DNA of 64,000 bases from assembly GCA_004026145.2 (NCBI GenBank), contig CP034975.1, positions 24,629,861-24,693,860 on the forward strand, written 5' to 3'. Position 1 is the stretch's first letter. Every line of letters begins with the position of its first letter. The notes under the pieces were generated by a model, which was not told the DNA's origin, made no database searches, and was given only the letters and a program-made list of their open reading frames with translations. The stretch comes from Takifugu bimaculatus. Lineage: Eukaryota > Chordata > Actinopteri > Tetraodontiformes > Tetraodontidae. Below, in pieces: positions 1-12,000 of the stretch. The position numbers and the translations under genes are program-made.

Positions 1-119
1 TCCCAAGCTGCGAGTCAGCTTCATGCTATCTCACAAAGGAGATGGGGGGAAAAACCTTTGTTAGGATCCACGATTTACGGGAGAAAAATAGCTTTTGCCC
101 CAATGTAGAAACTTGCACT

Positions 120-500
120 GTGGCCCTTTTCAAATTACATTTTAAAAAGCCTTTGTGACTTCCAATCCCAATTCCCTCCCGTATAAAAGCTGTGCCACTC
201 CCTCAGTACCTGAGTTTTTCAGCCTTTGTCAATCTGCTGCTGCCAGCCGCTTCCTTGTGTTCCTGCACTCAGTCTTATCAGTTGAATTTTCCATGTTTTG
301 ACTGTTTCTGTTATTGTTTTTGGTTGAATTGCTTCTTGTTTTTCGATCCTGGAGATTTTGGGATCTGGATTGGATTATCACCGCTACAACAAACCTCTCT
401 GAAAATCTGTATCCTTCTGGTTCTCCAGTCGGGTCTTAACTCCAGCTCCAGTATTAATGACACCAATCTTGCCCAAATAAAGGGTCAAGATTGTGAAAGT
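120..500 (+). mobile_element. LTR-like dispersed repeat (possible solo LTR)
   Basis: The segment has a TATA box (TATAAAAG, 182-189), a pyrimidine-rich transcribed part without a convincing protein, and an AATAAA at 476-481 followed by GGTCAAGATTG. I recognise the overall arrangement, including the ACCTCTCTGAAAA, CCAGTCGGGTCTTAACTCC and AATAAAGGTCAAG-like blocks, as resembling a repeated family in fish genomes. A TATA box to poly(A) signal spacing of about 300 bp is what an LTR has. I see no clear terminal TG...CA or target-site duplication. The 123-codon frame inside it looks like chance. Confidence 0.35.
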
Positions 501-2800
501 GGAGCATTTACTGACACACACAAAGACAGCTGTTATTTTCCTATCTTTGGTTTGGTAGAATGAAGGATTCATAAACTGCTATTTACTGTATACTAATTTA
601 TCAACCACTCATCAGTGGGTACTTATATAACATGTTACAACATCCAAAGTGCATTAAACATTAATTAGATAATAATAACATTAAACTGATGACAAATACT
701 GTATTAATGTTGTGATTTTTGAAAGGGCCAGGTTATTCACAGCTGCTCCAGAGTTCTTGAGCTGCTACAGGGAAGAATGATCTGTAGCAGCTCCACTCTT
801 GAAAAGCAGAGGAGCTGTTATACTGATGAAAATGCAATAACTGATGACTCTGTAAACAAAATTCATAACCTAACTTTCTATTATAAAACACAGGGAGAAA
901 ATGGAGAGGGTGGTGGATGATGTGATCACATTTTTGTTCCATTTTTGTAAAGTCTGGAGGCATCACAGGGGAGGCTGAATAATCCACAGAGCGTTTCGTC
1001 GAGCTGGAACTTGATAAAAGCATGAATTTCCTTCTCAAGGTCTCATCGGTGCTAGCAGAGCTGGCAGATGAGGCTTGATTTGACAATGTCTCCTTTACAG
1101 GTTTCAATACACATGGGTTATTTTAAATTTTATGTACTTTTTTTTGTTTTAAATCCTTTATAATCCATAGTATTTGCTCCCGTATGTGTCCTCTTAGGGA
1201 CACATTAGGGATATTAATGCTTTTTGTTATATACAGCGTTCTATCATTTCAGCCTTCTGCTGACACCAGATTCATATCTGACCTTCCAATAACTGCAGGG
1301 GTGACACTAAAACTCAGCATTTAACCCGGTAGATGGCCTTTGAACTGTACATGGAGATCACACCTAGACCTGAAATCAGGATGGTCAAGGCACTGACAAA
1401 ATGATCCTCTTCTTGCAGACAAGAAAAATATACACAGGCAATTTACACAAAATTGCCTGTGCAACCATGCCATTATGTGGTGCTAATGCCTGAGCTACTG
1501 TGTGTCTTGATGCGTGTCTATCTGAGGAGATGGAATTTTGTTTACTCTTGTTTACTCGTACTCCTGTGTAGCCCAGTGCCGAGGTCTTTTGAACGTAACG
1601 AGTAATACGTGGCATATGAATAACAATTATTATTTAATATGTAAGATATTGTGAAAGTTGTTCTTGATTTACCTGATTCTAAAAGTCTTTCAATAAGTTA
1701 AAATGTGAAACCAAGGATTAAATAAAATGTATTAAACAATGAACTAAATTTAAAAAATAAAACAAAGATGAAAATTGAAAATTGATTTTAAAATAAATGG
1801 TACAAGAAATAACAAAAATAGTCATAAGTGGTGGAAGTATTGTGCAGTTCCTTAAGTAAATATTGTTGTAATGTGCTGAGGAAATACTCCTCTATGAATC
1901 TAAAAGAAAGAGCTAAAGCAGATTAAGAGTCTCATTAAAAGTCTAATTTTCTCAACTCTACAGTTCGTAATTCTGCAGTTAACATTCAAAACATGTGGGA
2001 CAGTCAAAGCACATTTATGGAGTAATGTGTTGAAATCTAAGCTGTTTGAAATAATGAAGCAGTGTAAGAGCACGAATGTCCTTAATTATTTTTGGAATGT
2101 AAAATCTAGTCCCGGTAAATATCAGTGAGGTTTTATATGAGGTTTGGTTTGCGGAGAGTGGAAACTTTTGTGTGACCGAATGAATGAGTCTTTGTCTCCG
2201 TTTTCAAGATAAATGTTGTGCGAATTTAAAGCAGAATTGGATACTGGATTCTTCGAATGCATTTAGCCGCGATTCAGTGGCCATTCAAACCTCGGGATTG
2301 CATTATTTCAAAGGACTTTATATGAAATTTGAATCAACGACAGCCTCCGTGGAAGAACAAGGCTTGATAATCGAGCTCTGAATAATCGCTCATCTATTTA
2401 TCGGCCAACCTATCTCCGTCATGTGTACCTCTGTCTACATCTTAAATGCATATCTATTTAATCACCCTAAGAGGTACCTTAATGTTATTCTGGTGTGGGA
2501 TTAATTTATTTTGCTTTGAGTGGAATCTATTTACGGAGGTAAACTATGCTGCGAGACTAGCCAGTTGCGAGCTAGCTATCTTCAGCTAATTGCTAATGTG
2601 GCGCTAACTATTTGACTTCGGTGTTATTTATGGGGCACTGGCTAACTTTTTTACGGCTTAGCATTTGCTTGGATAATGACGTCGCAGTCAATGTAATGAT
2701 TTACTCTGGTACAGGGTGATTGTTTCCCCCAAATTAGACCGTAAATCTGAATGTTGACATTACACAGAGTGCCTTTTCCACCTGATAGTCTCCGCTACCT
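500..2800. other. Upstream flank of uxs1, no gene seen
   Basis: A/T-rich unique-looking DNA without a convincing coding exon or RNA gene. Short frames here lack recognisable protein signatures. From about 2520 the base composition becomes more balanced, consistent with approach to the uxs1 promoter. Confidence 0.5.
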
Positions 2801-3028
2801 GGCTGTACCCGGCTAGCCACGTAAACTCTCCCCGCTCGGTGTTGACGTATGTGGACGAGCCTGCCTATTTTGTCATACTTGTTTTATTTTACCAAGTCTT
2901 TGACGGTCGGCTCACTTAAGCGCACAAACTCGGAACATCAACTCGGCCATGACGAGCTGCGAGGCAAAATGTTATAGCTGGACCTAAACGTGTGGATCAC
3001 TGGATTCCTGGTTCTATCGATCGAGTGG
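2800..3028 (+). promoter_or_regulatory. uxs1: uxs1 5' UTR / promoter-proximal region
   Basis: The DNA just before the uxs1 start carries no TATA box I trust, and the transcription start cannot be placed. It contains two short upstream reading frames: ATG at 2949 closing at the TAA of 2985-2987 (12 codons), and an overlapping ATG-TTA-TAG at 2969-2977. If transcribed these would act as uORFs. The extent of the UTR is inferred only from closeness to the start codon. Confidence 0.35.
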
Positions 3029-6000
3029 ATGATGATGCGGGTCATCTGGTTGATATCAGGATTAAACAGAAGAATGATGAAGATACTTTTGGCCCTTGCG
3101 TTAATCGCCTACATTGCCTGTAAGTAGATAATTGGGTGTAAATTAATGCATTTCACCAAATCGGCAAATTAACAGCAACGTTGTTCCTGTCTAAGCAGCT
3201 GCAAACGAGTCACAACACAGTGGGGGGGGGGGCAGTGGAACAAACCTTGGAGGATCTGCTCTGTTACTGTTGCTATGACGAAGGCTGCTGAGGTCTAAAC
3301 TTGTGCAGAGAGAATCCAGACATCTTGTTCATGGGGGGTGGGATGCTACAAAAGACATCATCATAATAACTTTGATAGTCTCGCTACCTATTTTATCATC
3401 CCAACATCCTTCTTTCTGCCACACTGGGACCAATTGGTTTCTTTAGTCACTGGCTGCTGTCGTATTAAATCTGTTTTAATTTTGCTAATGTGTTTTGATT
3501 GTTGAGGTCATTACAAGAAACTTTACATTGTAAGAGAGACAACATTGAGATAAGACATCAAAATGATAAAAAAAAATAAGGAGACATCATAAAATAATTA
3601 AGCTGTGAATGATTAAACTTCTGCAAAGAGGTCTGGAAGAATGTTTTGGAGGTCAGGTCAGTGTTGTCATGGATGTGGTGCAAATTTCCGTAGACACAGA
3701 AAAAGTGGGTTGTGGGGGTTGTAAGAGTGAGGTTTTATTGTCGTCTAGTCAATCAATCACAAACGTCCTGAACTGGGCAGTTCTACTACCGGTAAATCAC
3801 TTTATTGTGTCAGCAGTGCCTTCTAGATATACAATGGTGTTGCTGACCCAATAAAACCTGGGCAATATTAACCCTGTTAAATCTGCATCGAGTGTAATTG
3901 TATAGATTTGGGCAGAAAGAATCTCAGAAATGTTTTTGTTTCCTGATTCCAGCTGGAATCTTCATCTTCAATAAATGCATTGTTTTCAGGATCGTGTCCC
4001 TCGTCAACCAGAAGTGCCAGACCTACTTCATTATTTTCTTTTTAGTCATGCTTCTGCAACGATCCCCCCCCCCCCCCCCCGTCCCATGTGTTTACTGTAT
4101 ATTCATCATTCTATCTTTTGTTTTCTCTCTTCTAGCTGTGTGGGGAACATACACAAACATGAGGTACAGTCATGATTTTCTTCCACCCAACATCTTTTAA
4201 AATCAAATGTGTGGTATGTTTTGTTTCCTAAGTAATTACTAATTTTGAAAGCAGTTAAATGAGAATATATACGGTATAACGTATGGATGCATAGATCTTG
4301 GTGACGGTGGCTCGGCTTAAGACTGGCTCTGTTTTTAAGTAAGAGTAGTTATAGGTCGACATGCGTTTATCATAATGAGCCGTTCTGCTTGTTGGTGGTT
4401 GGTAGTTTAATGAACAGTCCTGACAGGTCAGACTGGACCTGTAGCAGAATATATTGAAATCCAGAACTTAAGCAGCTGGTTAACCTCTGGAGCCTTCATA
4501 TAATTGATTTTCATCCAGCTTGTTTCAATTTTGAAATCCAAATATTTACCTGCTTCCTTGGATTTACACATGAAATCTCCTCCATCCAGCTGTTCTTTGC
4601 CCCAGTTCAAGGGAGGCCTCTTCCTCGCCTGCCTTGGCTTTGCTGTTCTTGGCGTCGCCTCCTTCAGTAGAATTGAATCAACCTTCACCTGCTCACATTC
4701 ACTTTCTGGGAAACCTCAGCACCCTTTGGTCTGCAGTTCCCTAACAAAAAAATCTAACATGCTTCCTTACATTCACTAACATCAGAGCATCTTTCTGCCA
4801 AAGCCTGATTTTACTGGTTATCTTTCCGACGCATAAGGAGAATGTCTGATCGATCTCCAGAGATTTTTTTTAAGATTGTTTATTTGTTGCTAGCAAAAAT
4901 AGGTGAGGGGATTACAGATACCCTTATAGATCCTCCCGCGTAACCTGATGGGAAACACTAAGGAACACAGGGGAGGGGAGGATAATTGGAAAATAGAAAT
5001 TCCACAGTAAGAGGAGGGAGATTAGAGGGGTCAGTTAATGAAATTCAAAAATATCAAACAATTATTCGAATTGCATTTGTTTGCCAGTTAATGACATCTT
5101 CAGCTTCCCATGGTGTGTCAGAAGAATCAACCAGTGGTTTATTGATATTTTATTACTCCCACTGCGGAGTTGCTTGTTTCCAATGGCACACAGGATGAAA
5201 GGTCAGAGGTGGTGTAAAGAGGATAAAGGTGAAAGGTCACCTCACAGAACTGGAGCTAGGAGGGGTTGCTGTTTGCAGAGCCAGGATGGGTGAAAATAAC
5301 TGCTGCAGTGACGCAGCGAGTTCAGATCTTTTTATCAGTCAAAGCCACGCGGAGCAGTTTGTGGGTGGTGATACGTCCACTTTGTGGGATTTGGAGGAGT
5401 TGAATATATTAGAGATTCCTGACATATTGAAGGTGTGTTGGAAACGGTTTTCTGAATGATATCTGTTTTTTTTCTCATGGTCAGGTCTAAAATCCGCTCA
5501 TGACTGGGGATAGAATGTATTGAAGTGTGTGTTTATTTGATTTCAGATGTTGAGTTGTATTGTGGTACTTTACTATTGGTAAAAAAAAAAATCTGATGCA
5601 AAAAAACTCATTTTCAGTTTGGGTAAAAAATGTCCGCACTGGGAAGACTGAAGGTTAATCCAGTTTTACCTCGGTGGAGGAAGCAATCATTTAATTTTAG
5701 ATTTATATTGTGGCTGGACAGAAACAAGTTGAAAGATGTTTGTGTGTGTCTCGATTTTGCAGCACTGATGACATGATTGTCAGCTGGTTTTATTGTTGTA
5801 CTTTGCACTGCTGCACGTCAATCAAGATGCTGGAAAATGGGATCAATAGACATTGAGATTGGTGATCTATTTTTTTAATAATAGTATTTTACATCAAAAC
5901 ATTTGACGTAAAATGAAGTGCTGTATTTGCAGTTGTTCCTCCTGCGGGCTCAGCCCTCCTTTCATTTTCTTTTTCTTTTTACAGATCTATCCAGGATGGA

Positions 6001-9000
6001 GAAATGAAGATTGAGCAGAGAATTGACGAGGTGTGTTTGATCCGAATAAACCTATCCAATAATCTGGGGAGATGTACTGTATATTAGCATGCCATGGTGC
6101 ATAGGTTTGGTCCACATATATGTCCCATATATGTTTAAACATGCATGGGGCGTCCTCTCTGATCGCAGCTGTAAGGAAAGAAAACCTTACAGGAAGTGAT
6201 TATAGTATCTTTAATGTTTTTCTTTTTTTACAAAAAAAAAATCCCGTTTATGCACATGATGCTTGCACCAGCGTTGTTTACGCTATGGGATGTGAATTAT
6301 TAAGCCAACTACCGTGCTATAATAGTGAAGCTTTGTTTGTTTAAGGTTGCTGTTTAAGGAAGCAGCAATCTATGGGTGATAACCTAAAGTGCTTGTCCTG
6401 CATACATGATTGGTCCTTGTAAAACTGTCTGCTGTCACCAAAATGAAGCTGTTTTTCCTGTCTTTAGGCTGTGGCGCCTCTCAGAGAAAAGATCCGTGAT
6501 CTGGAACAAAGGTGTGTATCTATTGCTTGTGATACTCAGCGGCCGTTGTTACAGTTACTTCCCTAAAAGTTCTTGGATCATAAAAGTAAAGTGGAGTAAG
6601 TCACACCCCCGTCACATTGAATGGTATTGACAGTATTACTGAGCTCCTATTTGGATGAATTTTCCTTGAAATCAACCCTTTTTTGTCTGACAGCCAGTAA
6701 CACCATTAGCTGGTTTGACCTTAATGATTAAGTCTACACAGACAAATCTGGCAATTCTTTTAGAAGATGTAATGTTTTTTTCTTTGTGGTGCAGAGTAGC
6801 AGATAAATTGAGTTTTCCACGGTTAATTAAATTCCTCACCTTTTACCTTAAAGCAAATGTAGAAAGCCTTTTGTTTGTGTCCCAGGTGCCACGTGCTTTT
6901 CTACAGCCCAGCAATATGCCAACGCATTTCTCTACCTTTCACCGCTATTAAATTCAATTTCTGCTTAAAACCCACTGGAGGTTTACAAAGACCATTGACA
7001 GAACTATGATGTGGCTGTGTCTGTTCTCCTGATGGTACACAAATCAACAGCTATATTTGGTCACATTAAAGGGGAAATTTCCATGGCCGTCCTACCGTTA
7101 GTAGTGACAAAAGCAGAGCAAGACAGCCTCAATAGAGCAGTCTGTCTCTGACCTCTGTGCTCAATTGGGCATTAATATCAGCACAATACTGCCTGTGGAA
7201 GTGCGTAATACATTTCTAGAGAAAAAACGATGACAATCTAAGATAATTGTGTAAGAAGTCTGGTTTGTTGCTTAGTATGTGAATTGATGTTTTTTCCACC
7301 GTATGTTTCCCTTCATCCACACGTTATTCATTGAACATCTCTCCCTCTCTTTAACCCTCTCATCCTCATCCCCTCCGCCTCCCTCTCTGTCTCTCCCTCC
7401 AGCCTTTCTCAGAAATATCCACCTGTGAAATTCCTGTCAGAAAAGGACCGCAAAAGAATCTTGGTATGAGGCAACATCTGTATTTAAGCATACACAATCT
7501 TCTGTGTGCGATGTCTGAAACGCTACCGCTAACAGAGAAGAAGCACTTCAACACAACATGGCTCTGCCTTTTGTGCTCGAACAATGCGTCTTTGCACACA
7601 TTGTTCACATTGTACACACAGATTTTGTCCACGTCTGCCGCTGGTTAAGAGTAGATTATCAATAAGATGGAGCCAAAATGTACACAGATGCTGTAGTTCT
7701 TGGTGATCTTGGTTTTTTTTTTTTATAAAGTGCAACACAGTGTGTTTTTTTGTCCTACTACCCTCTGTGTTTCAAAACGTGATTTTGAACACGACTGGGT
7801 AAACGCACAGATAAACAAGCAATAAATGCTACAGATTAGATCAGACTATAGCCTGTGTCATAGAATAGAAATTCGGATTGTCATGATAATACAGGTTGAT
7901 TTGGTTGTTTTGTGCCTTTTACAAATGTAACATGAAAAAAGCTGCTCTTTCCTCCAATAGATCACTGGTGGGGCTGGTTTTGTGGGGTCCCATCTTACTG
8001 ACAAGCTGATGATGGACGGTCATGAGGTGACAGTGGTGGACAACTTCTTCACGGGAAGGAAGAGAAATGTGGAGCACTGGATCGGCCATGAGAACTTTGA
8101 GCTCATTAACCATGATGTGGTGGAGCCCCTGTATATTGAGGGTGAGTCAGTCAAACAGTGGTAGGTTGGCTTGAACTTGCAGGCTGAATGAGACTTGACT
8201 CTTTTTCTGCTTGCCACACAGCTATGTCTCTGTCTTGCTATTAGCATGGCCTCATTTTGGATGGATACAAATATTTGTTGTTTTGCTGCTGTGTATGATT
8301 AGCCTCGCAGATTACATTTGAAGGTGTTTTTTTTTTTTTTTTTGCTGTTTCAGTTTTGACAGAAGCAGGTTATTATTAATGAGGTTCTGTTGGTATACCC
8401 ATTTTTCTGTCCTTCTGTGAGTGGGATCCAGAGAAGACAATCGAATCCTGGCCTGTCCAACACAAATTAAAAAATGTAGAGCTCCAGACTGGAAACCAAT
8501 CCAGAAGTTTAGAATAACTCAACCTGACCTCATTCTTAAAGAAGAATTATTAAGATCCTCTACGCTGTCAGGACGTCCTTCAATCAGCTGGATTTAAACT
8601 CGACCCATTCTTTATTTGACCATGACAGAGATCCCCCCCCGGGTCCGAATTCTCAAGGTGTTGATTTCTATCAAAACAGCACAGAGCGGAAGTCATTGGT
8701 GCATTTAGCAAACTCCATCCAGGCGGTGCACAGGGTCGACTGGGAATAATAATTCAGTCTTTTCACCTTGTTAACTGATGGAACAACTGTTTTTGTTCAC
8801 ATGAGGCTGAGATGTCTGTTGTTAATATCCATGAAGTACAAACATGCAAATTAGGTGTCACACATCAGTGGCTGTAGTGCAGCTTTAATAACTCTTCTGT
8901 CATTTCAAAATGGCAAACAAGAATGACAAGCTGAACATCATCTTTTCTATCAGTGCTCTCAGCTAGTGAAACATCAGTTAGTTGATTGTAAAAAGTACTT

Positions 9001-12000
9001 AAATCTTGGTCTCTTTTGGAAGTAAACAGCATTGCACTTGTCTTCCTCACCACATTCTTTGCTGCAGCTGCAGCTGCAGCTGCTTCATCTGATTCTTATT
9101 TTTGGCCTTGTGTCAAAGGTTTTAGACCCTTTCTTGTATTTTTGCAGCGCTCCTCTTCCTGGTCTTTACTACTCTTCTGCCTACTTGATAGTCAGATTAA
9201 AATCCTTAAACACTGAGAATCATTTATTGACAGTAAAGGTCAGGGTGAATAAATCAATATCAATTTCCAAGATTTCTCATGAAAATGCCTGCGTTATTCC
9301 AGCTGACCTTTGATCTTAGTTGTGTAGTTGTTTTCTGACCTGTTTTGCTGTGGTGCCAACTATTTACTGGTAGTATATTATTATTATTACTATTATAACC
9401 AAGTTATAAATGCTGATTAAAGTCTCATTCACAGTCATAAGTTCTAAAATTTGGCACCAACTGAAAGAAGTTGCTCTTATTCAAAAGAAGCAATCAACAA
9501 AAATGCTTTTTACGGAAACATTTGTGAAATAGAAGATGCTATATTTTCACCTTTTTTTAAATACAGTGGATCAAATCTATCACCTGGCATCTCCAGCTTC
9601 TCCTCCTAACTACATGTACAACCCCATCAAAACCCTCAAAACCAACACTATTGGCACGCTAAACATGCTTGGTGAGTACATGAGTGCATTGATTGATTAT
9701 TGATCGTGTATCCCTGCTACACTGCTCAGGGTAAATGTGCTGCACATGAGTGGTCTGCATTTAGGAATGTTCAGAAATAATCATTAACATTGATTTAATA
9801 TTTCACTGGTTAAGAGTGAAGCCACCAGTTCACCATGAAGGAAACTGTGATGTCACTCTGGTAAAACGTAATTTAATGTTTGACAATGATTTTTTTTTTG
9901 TAAGACCGTTTTCTTATTGTTATCCTGTATCTTTGGCAGCGGTACAGTATTTGTAATATATTTTTTATAAGCAATGTCATTTCATATATATATATATATA
10001 TATATATCATCTTTTGATTTATCTGTATTTCTTGCAGGTATATATATATATATATATATCATCTTTTGATTTATCTGTATTTCTTGCAGGCCTGGCTAAA
10101 CGTGTGGGTGCCAGACTACTTCTGGCCTCTACCTCTGAGGTTTATGGAGGTAAAAAAGAAAAGACAGTCATTTTAAAGGCTTTGGAAATAAGATCTAGGA
10201 TTGCTTTTTGAGTTTAAGAATACACCAGGTTACCTTAAATAGTGATGCTGATGTCTGCATTAATCTTGTAATAATGAATTTACTAAATTAAAGCAAATAG
10301 AATCGGTAACAGTAAAGCTGTGGCTCAGACCCACATTACTGTCTCCAAACCTGTTTCTGATTAGAGTTGTAAGCGTCAGTGTTGGATTGATGCCCTGTAA
10401 TATTGTAATGCGTTTCAAGCCTACTGCAGTGAATTAATTTGATATTAATAAAAGCAGTAATTACATCCCATCACACCCCCTCTCATCCAGACAGCTGCAT
10501 GCTGTGTACTTAATTTTAGCTTCTTTTTTACTTTGCTTTCTAGATCCAGAAGAACACCCACAAAATGAGGAGTACTGGGGCCACGTGAACCCAATCGGCC
10601 CTCGTGCGTGTTATGACGAGGGGAAACGTGTGGCAGAGACCATGTGTTATGCCTACATGAAACAGGTATGGGCATCGTTCATGGTGCGAATAATCAGAGC
10701 ACTATCATTTCATTGTATTTCCACGTCTTTTGATCAACTTCTCCTAATTAAAGTGAGTGCTGTCTTCACTCTAATCCTTATTAAATCATTCTAGTTTGGG
10801 TTTAGTTTCTGTTGGTACAAGCTCTGGTTTTTCTTAAGTAACCGCCTGTTCTTGAGAGCTGAATTTTCTGCTATTATGAGTTGATTGACACCAGCCTTTG
10901 ATGATCAGATATGACTGACTTCTCTTGCCTTTCCTCCAGGCAGGTGATATTTATTTATCTGCTTTGTCTCTTTCTCCTGCTCAGCTGCTCATTATTTTTT
11001 TCACACCTGCTGGGACATTTCTTTGGAAAGGTCACCTTTCAACATTGAACTCTCAGTGGTTTACATAAGACCGGAGCAATCACGCATAACATCTAATGTC
11101 ATTACATCAAATCCATTAACATTACAAAACTCATGAATGTTGGATACACTCAACCAGAAGCCTTCACAAATTTCATTGTCTGATGCAGTATGACTTCACT
11201 TTAACTTCCTGTTGAAACTATTGAAATATTATCAAACACTTGAGAATTATTTTCTAGGTGTTGTGATTTCACTTTGTAAAATAATTATTTGTCAAAATTC
11301 AAGTTCTGACGAGTAATGCCGTTTGTGTCATGTGAAGTAAGGCTGTTGGCGTTGTGTTTAGTAAGGGTGTATTTACTGTGTGTGTAGATGTTATTTGGTA
11401 AATTGCTTATACTTTATTAGTGTAGGCGATCACATTGCTTAAGCTCCGATACTCATCTGCATCCATCGGATTATATCTTCAAGGACATATATGCTTGCAT
11501 GATCATGCACACATGCACTTCATACACTTCCCCCCCCCACACACACACACAGATGCATGCACCACTTTGGCAGCCTCTTCATCATGTCGTCCCCATTGTG
11601 TCCTGATCCTTCACAAGAATGCAAATGTGTTCCTCCTAATGAATACATTTGCTCGTTCTATTCACTGAAATGCATTTTCAATATTTCAAGGAAAAATCTT
11701 TTCATTATTTTTTTGTTTTTATTCATATTATGTGCCTCACAGTTCCTCTCTGGTTATAATAAAAAATATAATTAGGCTGAAGGCCTTGTATTGGAGTGAA
11801 AGTCATGCATTTCTATGGAATAGGTCTTCACCGATGACCTCATTCCTTCTTTGTTCGGCAGATGGGAGCCTTTTCTCTCCTGCATGCTGGTCTCACTTCT
11901 GTCTAGAGTCGCACAAATTACAGCTTGATTTTTGTGCTGTAAACCTTCATTGACAATTAGTATGACAGAAGGGCAATCATCGTATAAATTCTCACCATAT

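Noticed and set aside
192..563. 123-codon plus-strand open frame
   Set aside because: It lies within the LTR-like repeat, is cysteine/phenylalanine-rich without a domain, and has no splice context; most likely chance.
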